Shown here: positions 29,711-38,407 of the stretch, in pieces
How the letters are laid out: every line of letters begins with the position of its first letter
How positions within the stretch are numbered: the stretch's first letter is position 1
Assembly (NCBI RefSeq): GCF_002925905.1
Contig: NZ_PRDB01000002.1
Location: 496,001-560,000, forward strand
Length of the DNA: 64,000 nucleotides
Direction: 5' to 3'
DNA from: Klebsiella michiganensis
GTDB taxonomy: Bacteria; Pseudomonadota; Gammaproteobacteria; Enterobacterales; Enterobacteriaceae
Translations under genes and position numbers: made by a program
The notes under the pieces: model-generated
Databases searched by the model: none
Seen by the model: only the letters and a program-made list of their open reading frames with translations
What the model was told of the DNA's origin: nothing

Positions 29711-30922
29711 TTACTGAGCGGTGCTGAGTTTCGCGCAAGCCGATGCAATACGCCGCCCGGCTTCAGCTACTGTAGCGTTATCGGTGGCAATCGATAAGCG
29801 GAAATAGGGCGACAAGCCGTATGCGCTGCCGCCAACGCCGGACACGCCGCTTTCCAGCAGATAATCCAGCACGTCAGCTTCGTTTTCGATTTTTGTCCCG
29901 TCAGGCCGGTAACGTCCGATTAATCCGGCGCAGCGGCAAAAGACAAAGAAACCGCCCTGCGGCACCCGCAACTCCAGCCCATCAATATTCGCCAGAATGT
30001 CGGTTATCACATCGCGCCGTTGTTGATACGCCGCAACCTGTGGTGCAATAAAATCCAGCCCGCCGTTAAAGGCTGCAAGCGCAGCCGCCTGACTCACCGA
30101 ACTGGCACCGGAACTGATTTGCGACTGCACCACGGTCATGGCGGTAATAAGCGCCTTCGGCCCGGCACCGAAACCAATCCGCCAGCCGGTCATCGCATAG
30201 GTTTTGGATACGCCGCCCACCAGCAGGCTACGCGCCTGAAAATCATCGGCCACGTTGAGCAGATTCTGATGTTCACAGCCATCAAACAGAATCTGCTCAT
30301 ATAAGTCATCGAGCATGACCAGCACCTGCGGATGCCCGCGCAGGACCGCGGCCAGCGCCCGTAATTCAGCGGTAGAATATACCGCACCGCTCGGGTTTCC
30401 CGGATGATTGAGTACCAGCCAGCGGGTACGCGACGTAATGCTGGCAGCCAGTTGTTCCGGCGTCAGTTTGTGACCCTGCTCCAGATGGCATTCGATAAAC
30501 ACCGGCGTGCCGCCGTTAAACCGCACGCTGTCCGGAAATGTCGGCCAGTACGGCACCGGTACAATCACTTCGTCGCCATCATTAAGCGTGGCGGCAAAGG
30601 CATTGAAAATGACCTGCTTGGCACCGTTGGCAATAATGATGTCTGCAACAGCGAATTCCAGCCGGTTTTCCCGCTGTAATTTCTGCTGCACCGCCTCACG
30701 CAACGCCGGAATCCCCGGCGTCGGCGTGTATTTAGTTTCGCCACGCGCAATCGCCTCGTATGCTGCCTGTTTGATGTGATCGGGTGTATCAAAATCCGGT
30801 TCGCCGGTGGTGAGATCCAAAATATCCACCCCGGCTTTTTTCAGGTCATTGGTGCGCTGTTTCGCCGCCGCATTGGCGGAAAGTGACGCGCGCTGAACGC
30901 GGTCTGACAAAGAAATCGTCAT
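29711..30922 (-). CDS. Class I PLP aminotransferase
   Basis: A 403-residue aspartate-aminotransferase-family enzyme. The PLP lysine is at about 240 in GGVSKTYAMTGWR; GEPDFDTPDH (40-49), NHPGNPSG and the late substrate-carboxylate arginine in FRLSIA are present. It is the last gene of a three-gene minus-strand operon behind the monooxygenase and the 2-oxoacid dehydrogenase. The amino acid used is unknown; given the locus, cysteine, a cysteine adduct or aspartate are plausible. Its product 2-oxo acid could feed the dehydrogenase gene two places upstream. Confidence 0.85.
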   Translation of the reverse strand: MTISLSDRVQRASLSANAAAKQRTNDLKKAGVDILDLTTGEPDFDTPDHIKQAAYEAIARGETKYTPTPGIPALREAVQQKLQRENRLEFAVADIIIANGAKQVIFNAFAATLNDGDEVIVPVPYWPTFPDSVRFNGGTPVFIECHLEQGHKLTPEQLAASITSRTRWLVLNHPGNPSGAVYSTAELRALAAVLRGHPQVLVMLDDLYEQILFDGCEHQNLLNVADDFQARSLLVGGVSKTYAMTGWRIGFGAGPKALITAMTVVQSQISSGASSVSQAAALAAFNGGLDFIAPQVAAYQQRRDVITDILANIDGLELRVPQGGFFVFCRCAGLIGRYRPDGTKIENEADVLDYLLESGVSGVGGSAYGLSPYFRLSIATDNATVAEAGRRIASACAKLSTAQ

Positions 30923-30943
30923 CGTAATTTTCCAACGCTAAAG

Positions 30944-32275
30944 TTAACTCTGAGGGTTAAAGTCAGGCTCAGGCAGACCGAGGTTTTCACGCAGCGTGCT
31001 GAATTCGTATTCTTCACGGAACAACCCACGGCGACGCAATTCGGGGATCACCAGCTCAACAAACAGCGAAAGCTGTTCCGGCATCACTGCAGGCATGATG
31101 TTGAAACCGTCTGCTCCGCCTTCTTCCAGCCAGTGCTGGAAATCATCGGCGATATCTTCCGCCGTACCGACCAGCACGCGATGCCCACGCGAACCGGCAG
31201 CAATTGCGGCCAGTTCACGTAAGGTCAGATTTTCGCGATATGCCAGATCGGTCAGCAGTTTCACACGGCTCTGATTACCTTCACCGGCAGGCACATCCGG
31301 CACCGGCCCGTCGAGCGGAAACACGCTCAGATCCATATTAAAGCGAGTGGACAGCTGGCGGATGCCGTTATCAATATCCACCAGCGAATTCAGTTCGCGC
31401 CAGGTTTCGCGCGCCTCTTCCCGCGTGCGGCCGACAATGGGCATTACACCCGGCAAAATCAGCACATGCTCCGGATTACGTCCGGCCTCTTTCACCTGCT
31501 GTTTCTGCGCACGGTAAAATGTTTGCGCTTCTTCCAGCGTTGCGGCAGCGGTAAACACGACTTCGGCGGTGGCCGCAGCCAGTTTCTGGCCGTCAGCGGA
31601 GGAACCCGCTTCGATAATTACCGGACGCCCCTGCGGCGAACGGGTAATATTCAGCGGCCCCTGTACCTGGAAATACTTGCCCTGATGGTTCACCGGTTTG
31701 ATTTTCTCATTGACGAAATACTGACCGCTGGCATTGTCCGGCTGTACCGCCCCTTCCTGCCAGCCTTCCCACAGTTTGAACGTCACCTCGAGAAACTCAT
31801 GCGCCACGGCGTAACGTTCGGCATGTGCGGGCATATCGTCACGGCTGAAATTACGCGCCACGTCCGTTGAAAACGACGTCACCACGTTCCACGCCGCCCG
31901 GCCGCGGCTGATGTGATCGAGAGAAGAAAAGCTGCGTGCCAGATTAAACGGATCGCTGAATGTCGTTGAAGCCGTGGCGGCCAGCCCGATATGGCGGGTT
32001 TGTACCGCCAGCGCCGACAGCAAGGTCAGCGGTTCAAGCCGCGCCATGGTGGACGGTAAACGGTAGACGCTGGTCGCCAGGGCATCGCCGATGAAGAACA
32101 TATCGAATTTACCCGCTTCGGCTTTTCTGGCGATCCACGTCAGCCAGTCGATATCGGTCGGCGAACCGAGGTTTTCAGTTAAGCGCCAGCCACTGACGTG
32201 ATGCCCGAGCGGCTGCACAAACAGACCAAGACGCAATTTACGCGTGTTTTCTGAAGAATATGAAGAAGAGGTCAT
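30944..32275 (-). CDS. NtaA/SnaA/DszA-family FMN monooxygenase (YxeK-like)
   Basis: A 443-residue flavin-dependent luciferase-like monooxygenase of the group containing nitrilotriacetate monooxygenase A and B. subtilis YxeK. Family stretches are clear: RLGLFVQPLGHH, RGRAAWNVVTS, AHEFLEVTFKLWEGW and RPVIIEAGSSADGQ. YxeK cleaves N-acetyl-S-(2-succino)cysteine oxidatively, giving N-acetylcysteine and oxaloacetate. Such enzymes need reduced FMN from a separate reductase, which is not in this locus. The MTSSSYSS start was chosen because it sits four bases after the upstream stop; the longer frame runs back into the dehydrogenase gene. Confidence 0.87.
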   Translation of the reverse strand: MTSSSYSSENTRKLRLGLFVQPLGHHVSGWRLTENLGSPTDIDWLTWIARKAEAGKFDMFFIGDALATSVYRLPSTMARLEPLTLLSALAVQTRHIGLAATASTTFSDPFNLARSFSSLDHISRGRAAWNVVTSFSTDVARNFSRDDMPAHAERYAVAHEFLEVTFKLWEGWQEGAVQPDNASGQYFVNEKIKPVNHQGKYFQVQGPLNITRSPQGRPVIIEAGSSADGQKLAAATAEVVFTAAATLEEAQTFYRAQKQQVKEAGRNPEHVLILPGVMPIVGRTREEARETWRELNSLVDIDNGIRQLSTRFNMDLSVFPLDGPVPDVPAGEGNQSRVKLLTDLAYRENLTLRELAAIAAGSRGHRVLVGTAEDIADDFQHWLEEGGADGFNIMPAVMPEQLSLFVELVIPELRRRGLFREEYEFSTLRENLGLPEPDFNPQS

Positions 32276-32279
32276 GGCG

Positions 32280-33365
32280 TTATCCCTGAGAATAATGATG
32301 AACTTCAGTTGCCCGCAGGGCTTTTTCGATATTTTCCGCTGCCACTGAGAACGGCAAACGGTCGGCATTTTCGGTGGAGAATTTCACTTCGCGGGCAATG
32401 GCCGCGATGATCGTGTCCCGGTCGCCATTCAGTGGCGGCAGTGCCAGCGGCGCGCCATATTGACGCAACAACCCCAGCAACTGCAGCTCCGGCTGGCCGT
32501 TATAGCTTTCCATCAGCGACTGCACCAGCAACCCGAAACCCACTTTCTCGCCGTGCAGCCAGTCATGCAATTCCGGCTGATGGGTGAAACGGTTGTGGAT
32601 CGCGTGCGCCACGCCCGGCGCGGGGGTTTCATCGCGCATGCTGTTAGCCATACCTGCCACCGCGATATTAGCGTCGATAACTTTCATCAGCGCCGGCGTG
32701 ACTACATGGCGGGCGTTGTCTTTCACCGCCTGAGCGCCATATTGTTCAAAGACGTCCACCGCCAGTTGTGCTGCCTGCACTTTCAGGTTCAGCGCCAGAC
32801 TATCGTCGCTTTTCTGTTTATACGGGCGGAATTCGTACCATTTAGCCAGCGCATCCACAATGCCTGCTTTGAGATAACGCACATCGTTTTGCGCAATCAC
32901 ATTCGTGTCGACCAGCAGCATAAGTGGCATACGCGACAATGGCTGGCTGCGCACATGCCCGCCGTGCTCATTATAAATGATGCTGACCGGCGACCAGGCG
33001 GCGCAGGTCGCGGCAACTGTCGGTATTGTCACCAGCCCGACGCCGGTCAGCAGGTTCGCCACCGCTTTGGCACAATCAAGCACCCGCCCACCGCCAATGC
33101 CCAGCACCAGCGTGGCGTTTTGTTCCCGCACGCTGACCAGATGTTTTTCGATAGCCGCATCGGTGCATTCCGTGGTGAGAAAATTGACCTGCCAGCGAAT
33201 ACCGGCTGCCTTCAGGCTGGTTTCCAGTTGCGGATTCACTGCCCGCCACGCTTTCGGGCTGGTGATGATCGCGATATCGGAGGAATGAACGGCAAGCAGC
33301 TCACCGGTACGTGAAAGCAGGTCGGGCTGATGATGATAGGTCTGCGGTGATTTTATGGCGAACAC
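32280..33365 (-). CDS. HcxA (YbdH)-like iron-containing 2-oxoacid dehydrogenase
   Basis: 361 residues, iron-containing alcohol dehydrogenase / glycerol dehydrogenase fold. The NAD(P) loop GGGRVLDCAK (about 92-101) and metal histidines in HAIHNRF and WLHGEKVGFG are visible. The segment VAATCAAWSPVSIIYNE and KAGIVDALAKWYE resemble E. coli HcxA, which reduces 2-oxo acids to 2-hydroxy acids; in E. coli hcxA also neighbours an aminotransferase (ybdL). First gene of the minus-strand operon, divergent from the lyase. Confidence 0.83.
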   Translation of the reverse strand: MFAIKSPQTYHHQPDLLSRTGELLAVHSSDIAIITSPKAWRAVNPQLETSLKAAGIRWQVNFLTTECTDAAIEKHLVSVREQNATLVLGIGGGRVLDCAKAVANLLTGVGLVTIPTVAATCAAWSPVSIIYNEHGGHVRSQPLSRMPLMLLVDTNVIAQNDVRYLKAGIVDALAKWYEFRPYKQKSDDSLALNLKVQAAQLAVDVFEQYGAQAVKDNARHVVTPALMKVIDANIAVAGMANSMRDETPAPGVAHAIHNRFTHQPELHDWLHGEKVGFGLLVQSLMESYNGQPELQLLGLLRQYGAPLALPPLNGDRDTIIAAIAREVKFSTENADRLPFSVAAENIEKALRATEVHHYSQG

Positions 33366-33731
33366 ATCGATGCCCTGTATTTGTCGTCTGGTTAAAGAGA
33401 AACTGCCCGTAATTAAACAGGAATTTGATATGGGATATATTCAAGTGTTATTAAAAACATCCTACGAGAATTGAAAAAATTAACAAAGTGCTAAGTGGGG
33501 ATTCTTATTAACTTATTCTCAATAGCATAGATTGATTTTTGCTATAGTCGATAAACCCCTTGCATGCTGTGCTGGATCAAAGAAATGATAGTGTCAGGCA
33601 GGGCTAATTTAACGCAATGAAAACAGACGCATCTGGCATCTTCCTATACCTGATACGCTATTTCGATGATTTGTTTTTAATTACGGCCTTAAAAACAACG
33701 TTAATTAACCCTTATATAAGAAGAGAGTATT
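33366..33731. other. Divergent control region of the catabolic island
   Basis: 366 AT-rich bases between the dehydrogenase and the lyase, with no gene. Besides the perfect palindrome listed separately it holds a TATAGT-type hexamer near 33543; no regulator gene is adjacent. Confidence 0.6.
33671..33698. promoter_or_regulatory. Perfect palindrome, candidate operator
   Basis: TTGTTTTTAA and TTAAAAACAA form a perfect ten-base inverted repeat around TTACGGCC, ending 34 bases before the lyase ATG and next to a TATATAAG stretch that could be the -10. A dimeric regulator could bind here; which one is unknown. Confidence 0.55.
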
Positions 33732-35114
33732 ATGTCCTCACATCCGATAGATTTTCTTTTACTTGGTAACAATTTTGGCACACCAGAAATGCGGGAAATC
33801 TGGTCAGAGCAAAATCGCCTGACACAGCAAATCAATGTCGAAGTTGCGCTGGCATTAGCTGAAGGTGAACTGGGTGTAATCCCGCAACAGGCCGCGCTGA
33901 CCATTGCGGAGCTGGCCGATGCCAGCCAGCTGAATATTGAGGATATCGCCGCTTCTGGCGCGCAGATGAAGCATTCCCTGATGCCGGTGCTCAGCGCACT
34001 ACAACAGCAATGTGGTGACGCAGGGGAATACATTCATTACGGCGCGACCACGCAGGATATCGTCGATACCGCCACCGTTTTACAGCTGGCACAAACCCTG
34101 AAAGCGATCGTCCGTGACAGCACCGCCGTGGCGAATGTGCTGAAATCTCTGGCGTGCGAGCATCAGTACACGCTGATGGCTGGCCGCACCCACGGCATGC
34201 AGGCGCTGCCGACCACATTTGGTTTTAAAGTCGCCGTCTGGCTGGATGAATTTATCCGCCATCTCGACCGCCTGAACGCCATCACGCCGCGCCTGCTGAC
34301 CGGCAATATCAGCGGAGCGATCAGTACCTACGCCGCACTGGGCGAAGCGGGTCCGGAAGTTGAACGCCGCACACTGGCGCGCCTGAACCTTAATACACCG
34401 AATATCGGCTGGCAGGCCGCGCGTGACCGCTTTTCTGAATACGCCTCGGTGGCGGTGCTGATCAGCGGCACGCTGGGCAAAATTGGCAACGAACTTTACA
34501 ACCTGATGCGCACCGAAATTAATGAAATCGAAGAACCATTCAGCAGTGGAAAAATCGGCTCCACCACCATGCCGCACAAACGCAATCCTGCAGCCCTCGA
34601 AGGTCTCGCCAGCCTGACCCAACCGTTGTTGCACAGCGCATCTCTGATTTATCAGTCAATGCACGTGGAGCATGAACGTGATGCGATGAGCTGGCGCGCC
34701 GAGTGGATCACCCTGCCGGAAATCTCGATTTATCTCTCTGCCCAGTTGCAAAATGCCCAAGCGATTCTCTCCGGCCTGACGGTCAATAAAGCCCGTATGC
34801 TGGCGAATTTACAGATGCAGGACGGCCTGCTGCTGTCCGAAAAAGTGATGTTTGAGGTCGGTAAAAAACTCGGCAAACAAACTGCACATCATCTGGTGTA
34901 TGACTGTGCCATGCAGGCGTTTGAAAAACGGCAATCATTTAAAACTGTTCTGCTTGCGCATCCGGTGCTGGCAGCCAGTATTACTGAACAGGATCTTGAC
35001 CACTGGTTAGATCCGGCTCATTACACCGGCTGCGCCGCGCAAAAAGTCGATGACGTCATCCGTTTTGCCGTGCAGTCCGGTCATCTGAGTTCTCCTGAGG
35101 AGCACGGGTTATGA
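33732..35114 (+). CDS. Fumarase/aspartase-superfamily lyase, candidate S-(2-succino)cysteine lyase
   Basis: 460 residues of the adenylosuccinate/argininosuccinate lyase and carboxymuconate cycloisomerase superfamily. The signature loop GSTTMPHKRNP is at about 276-286 and the general base region (GRTHGMQALPTTFG, about 156-169) is intact. Enzymes of this fold split succinyl adducts into fumarate plus an amine or thiol. Beside yxe-type genes the best guess is a lyase that releases fumarate from S-(2-succino)cysteine or a similar adduct; a chelator-type (EDDS or iminodisuccinate) lyase is the alternative. It is too far from purB and from other purine genes to be the housekeeping enzyme. It overlaps the next gene by ATGA. 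Confidence 0.8.
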   Translation: MSSHPIDFLLLGNNFGTPEMREIWSEQNRLTQQINVEVALALAEGELGVIPQQAALTIAELADASQLNIEDIAASGAQMKHSLMPVLSALQQQCGDAGEYIHYGATTQDIVDTATVLQLAQTLKAIVRDSTAVANVLKSLACEHQYTLMAGRTHGMQALPTTFGFKVAVWLDEFIRHLDRLNAITPRLLTGNISGAISTYAALGEAGPEVERRTLARLNLNTPNIGWQAARDRFSEYASVAVLISGTLGKIGNELYNLMRTEINEIEEPFSSGKIGSTTMPHKRNPAALEGLASLTQPLLHSASLIYQSMHVEHERDAMSWRAEWITLPEISIYLSAQLQNAQAILSGLTVNKARMLANLQMQDGLLLSEKVMFEVGKKLGKQTAHHLVYDCAMQAFEKRQSFKTVLLAHPVLAASITEQDLDHWLDPAHYTGCAAQKVDDVIRFAVQSGHLSSPEEHGL

Positions 35115-35647
35115 CGCACCATTTCAGGCGTCTGACGCTGGATGATAAACACGATTATCTGGCGCTGATGCTGGCCGCCTACGCGCCCATTAAAGCGCTC
35201 GGGATTCAGTTTGACGCGGCCACCGCCGATCTGGCACGCGTGACGCAACATCTCGACGATCATGCGGTGTTTGCGCTGTTTGATGACCAGCGAATGGTCG
35301 CTTCTGTCACCCTGCGTTTCCCGTGGGGCGCAATGCCGGGGCCGATGGGCCTGCCGCATATTGGCTGGTTCGGCACGCATCCGGACTACACCGGTCAGAG
35401 CCTCGGCAAAAAACTGCTGGGCTGGCTGGAAAACAACATTCTGATCCGCGAACTGAAAGCCCCGGCTTACTCCCTCGGCACCGCCACCAGCCATCCGTGG
35501 CTGCGCGACATGTACCTGAAACTGGGTTTTCAACCGGTCTTCGAAAGAGACCTCGGCAAAGGGCATATCACGCTGTACCTGAAAAAAATTCTCGATGAAA
35601 AAAGCCACACCCGCTGGCTGGAACGTCAGCCACCTACAGGAGTTTAA
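35111..35647 (+). CDS. GNAT acetyltransferase (YxeL-like)
   Basis: 178 residues, one GNAT domain with the acetyl-CoA loop GQSLGKKLLGWLE at about residues 95-107 and a preceding substrate strand. In the B. subtilis yxe pathway the GNAT enzyme YxeL N-acetylates S-(2-succino)cysteine before cleavage. Start overlaps the lyase stop (ATGA) and its stop touches the next ATG, so lyase, acetyltransferase and deacylase are one coupled operon. Confidence 0.82.
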   Translation: MTHHFRRLTLDDKHDYLALMLAAYAPIKALGIQFDAATADLARVTQHLDDHAVFALFDDQRMVASVTLRFPWGAMPGPMGLPHIGWFGTHPDYTGQSLGKKLLGWLENNILIRELKAPAYSLGTATSHPWLRDMYLKLGFQPVFERDLGKGHITLYLKKILDEKSHTRWLERQPPTGV

Positions 35648-36832
35648 ATGTCAGATATCACGCAAGACCATCAGTCTGTGGCGGCGTTCATTCAGGATTT
35701 CCGCCACCACATGCACCGCTATCCGGAACTGTCCAACGAAGAAGTTAACACCACCGCCAGCATCAGGGAGGCACTGGAGAAGTATCAAATCCGCGTGTTG
35801 GATTTGCCGCTCAAAACCGGTCTGGTAGCAGAAATTGGCGGCATCAATCCCGGTGAACTGGTGGTGCTACGTTCTGATATCGATGCTCTGCCAATTGAAG
35901 AACAATCCGGCGTGGATTACACCTCGCAAAATCCCGGTGTGATGCACGCCTGCGGCCACGATTTCCACACCTCGGCGGCGCTCGGCGCGGCGATTTTGCT
36001 GAAAGCGCAGGAAGAGTCGCTTTTCGGCACGGTGCGCATACTGTTTCAGGCGGCGGAAGAAACCGGTCACGGAGCCCCGGCGCTGATTGATACCGGCGCG
36101 CTCGATAACGCCGCCGTCATTTTCGGCATTCATAACGATCCCTCTTTGCCGGTCGGCGTTATCGGCAGCAAAGACGGCGCATTAACAGCGGGCGTGGATC
36201 GCTTTGCGATCGCCATTTCCGGTACCGGCAGCCACGCGGCACGTCCGCACGAAGGCAACGACCCGATTATTATCGCCGGACAGGTGATTTCCGCACTGCA
36301 AACCCTGATCGCCCGCAACGTGCCGTCCGCACACAACGCGGTGATATCCATCACTCAGGTTCACAGTGGCAGTACCTGGAACGTAATCCCGGATTCCGCC
36401 TGGCTGGAAGGCACTGTCCGCACCTTTAATCAGGATACACGAGAACTGATCGAGCGCCGTTTCCGGCAGGTTCTCGCAGGCATCGCTGCGGCATTTGATA
36501 CCGACATCAGCCTGGACTGGCAGCCAGGCCCGCCGTCAGTGGTCAATACGGCTAAGTGGGTGGATTTCGCGCTGGCGCGAGGCGAAGGCTCCGGCTTCGA
36601 AGCCCGTCGCGTTGAAGCCAGCCCGATTGGCGAAGACTTCGCGTTCTATCAGCAAAAATTACCCGGCGCGTTCATCATGATCGGCTCCGGTGGTCCTTAC
36701 GCGCTGCATCATCCGCAATTTCGCGTTGACGATCGCGCCCTGTTTCCGACTGCACATTACCTGTCGCAACTGGCGGTACAGGCACTGCAAACGCTGAGTG
36801 CGGAAATTCTCAGCAAAGAAAAAAAAGATTGA
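35648..36832 (+). CDS. M20 amidohydrolase (YxeP-like N-acyl amino acid deacylase)
   Basis: A 394-residue zinc amidohydrolase of the M20/hippurate hydrolase group. Metal and catalytic residues are visible in HACGHDFHT (about 99-107), AAEETGHGA (about 135-143) and a late HH pair (ALHHPQF). The B. subtilis counterpart YxeP removes the acetyl group from N-acetylcysteine at the end of 2-succinocysteine salvage. Preceded by an AGGAG site. Confidence 0.88.
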   Translation: MSDITQDHQSVAAFIQDFRHHMHRYPELSNEEVNTTASIREALEKYQIRVLDLPLKTGLVAEIGGINPGELVVLRSDIDALPIEEQSGVDYTSQNPGVMHACGHDFHTSAALGAAILLKAQEESLFGTVRILFQAAEETGHGAPALIDTGALDNAAVIFGIHNDPSLPVGVIGSKDGALTAGVDRFAIAISGTGSHAARPHEGNDPIIIAGQVISALQTLIARNVPSAHNAVISITQVHSGSTWNVIPDSAWLEGTVRTFNQDTRELIERRFRQVLAGIAAAFDTDISLDWQPGPPSVVNTAKWVDFALARGEGSGFEARRVEASPIGEDFAFYQQKLPGAFIMIGSGGPYALHHPQFRVDDRALFPTAHYLSQLAVQALQTLSAEILSKEKKD

Positions 36833-36899
36833 ATAAGCAGAGACATTTTTCGGCGCAATGACTTCGTCAGCAAGCCATGATCATTTTTACCGGGTGGGG

Positions 36900-36924
36900 A
36901 ATGCCCAATATCGGGCATTTCTTT
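36900..36924 (+). terminator. Terminator after the lyase-GNAT-deacylase operon
   Basis: Stem AATGCCC / GGGCATT with a six-base loop followed by TCTTT. Confidence 0.7.
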
Positions 36925-37070
36925 CTGGCGCTGGATACGGCCGCGTTTGGTGATCCCGATGTGTTTAGTTTCAGACGCCCTTCTGGCGCAATTGCATGCT
37001 CTTTGCGAGCGTGAACATTTCGTTGATTTATTATCTCCGGTCATTCGGGCCTGAAGCGGGAAATACACCT

Positions 37071-38405
37071 ATGACATTAACGCAGTCGCTGGCGAAACTT
37101 ATCGTCAGTTCATCCCCTACTCCAGCCGCTCATGAGGCAGCCCGCGAAGGGTTACTGGATTTTCTGGCGGTTACCCTGCCGGTTTTACGCGGCGATTTAC
37201 CCGATGCAGGGCTAAACAGTTTGCATCAGGTTTACCGCGCTGGCGATCGGGCCACCCACGCGTTACTGCTCGGATATGCCGGTCACGCGCTGGATTTTGA
37301 TGATTTCCATCCCGACTTTCGCGGCCATCCCGGCGTGGTGATTTTGCCCGCGCTGTTGGCGCTGGCCTCACAACGGCCAGACATCAGCGGCGGGCAGTTT
37401 CTCGATGCGTACGTGACCGGCGTGGAAATGGCCGGACGCCTCGGGCTGGCCGCCGGTTCTCAGCATTACAAACTCGGTTTTCACAATACCGCCACGCTCG
37501 GCACGATTGCGGCCTCCGCTGCCTGTGCGCGGCTGGTGGATGCCACTGAACGGCAAACGGCGTTGATTCTGGGTTTAGCGGCGACGCAGTCCGCAGGGTT
37601 ACGTGCGCAGTTCGGTAGTGACGTCAAACCGCTGCACGCCGGGCTGGCGGCGCAGACCGCCGTCATTGCCACACAGCTGACGCTGGCAGGCTTTCACGGC
37701 CAGGCAGACAACGTGCTTGACAGCTTTTTATCGGCTTACTGCGCCGGTCAGCAACAGCCGGAAAAACTCATTTCAGACTGGGGCGCGCCGTGGCGGATTG
37801 TCTCGCCCGGTCTGGAATTCAAACCCTATCCGACCTGCGGTGGCACGCACAGCGCTGCCGATGCCGCGCGGACTATTCGTTATGACTGGCTGCAAACCGG
37901 TCAAGGCACAGATGCACTGATCGGCGCCATCGAACGGATAGAGGTGTCTTTCCCGCCGGGCGGTGATATTGCGGCGTCGGTACGAAAACCGGCAACCGGC
38001 GTTGAAGCGCGGTTCAGCCTGGAATACGTGATTGCAGCCTGTCTGCTGCGCGGAGACTTACGCTTAGAGGATTTCACCCCGCAAGCGGTGGAAGCCGACA
38101 TTGCCGCACTGGCAGAGCGTGTCTCGCGTTGCCCGGATTTCTCCGCACCGCCGGACGAGCTGAACCCCGCTGCGCGTTTTCATCAGGTGACGGTATTCCT
38201 GCGCGACGGCACTCTGCTGCAACGGCGTTTCACCCGTCAGCAAAGTCTGGCGATCCCGTTTGATTTGCCGGCGAAACTGCGCACCTGTTTGCCGGATTTC
38301 ACTGACGCACAGCGGACAGAAATCGTGGCACTGAGCAGGCTGGAAAGCCGCGACAGTCTGCCACGGCTTGCAGAGATGTTGTTTGGGAAACGGGTTAAGG
38401 AATAA
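37071..38405 (+). CDS. MmgE/PrpD family protein (YxeQ-like), possible epimerase
   Basis: 444 residues of the MmgE/PrpD family, with the conserved KPYPTCGGTHSA-type segment near residue 250. Known members are 2-methylcitrate dehydratase, cis-aconitate decarboxylase and iminodisuccinate epimerase. B. subtilis YxeQ, of the same size and context, has no proven activity. In this locus an epimerase of the succinyl carbon is the attractive idea. The ATG at MTLTQSLAK was chosen because it starts the family homology; a frame extension upstream has none. It has its own upstream gap of about 140 bases after the terminator and ends three bases from the convergent ABC operon. Confidence 0.82.
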   Translation: MTLTQSLAKLIVSSSPTPAAHEAAREGLLDFLAVTLPVLRGDLPDAGLNSLHQVYRAGDRATHALLLGYAGHALDFDDFHPDFRGHPGVVILPALLALASQRPDISGGQFLDAYVTGVEMAGRLGLAAGSQHYKLGFHNTATLGTIAASAACARLVDATERQTALILGLAATQSAGLRAQFGSDVKPLHAGLAAQTAVIATQLTLAGFHGQADNVLDSFLSAYCAGQQQPEKLISDWGAPWRIVSPGLEFKPYPTCGGTHSAADAARTIRYDWLQTGQGTDALIGAIERIEVSFPPGGDIAASVRKPATGVEARFSLEYVIAACLLRGDLRLEDFTPQAVEADIAALAERVSRCPDFSAPPDELNPAARFHQVTVFLRDGTLLQRRFTRQQSLAIPFDLPAKLRTCLPDFTDAQRTEIVALSRLESRDSLPRLAEMLFGKRVKE

Positions 38406-38407
38406 CG

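Noticed and set aside
32460..33314. 284-codon plus-strand frame opposite the 2-oxoacid dehydrogenase gene.
   Set aside because: Shadow frame without a ribosome site or family pattern.
36930..37070. Possible small gene between the operon terminator and the MmgE/PrpD gene.
   Set aside because: The in-frame extension of the MmgE/PrpD gene shows no homology and no ribosome site; treated as leader sequence.
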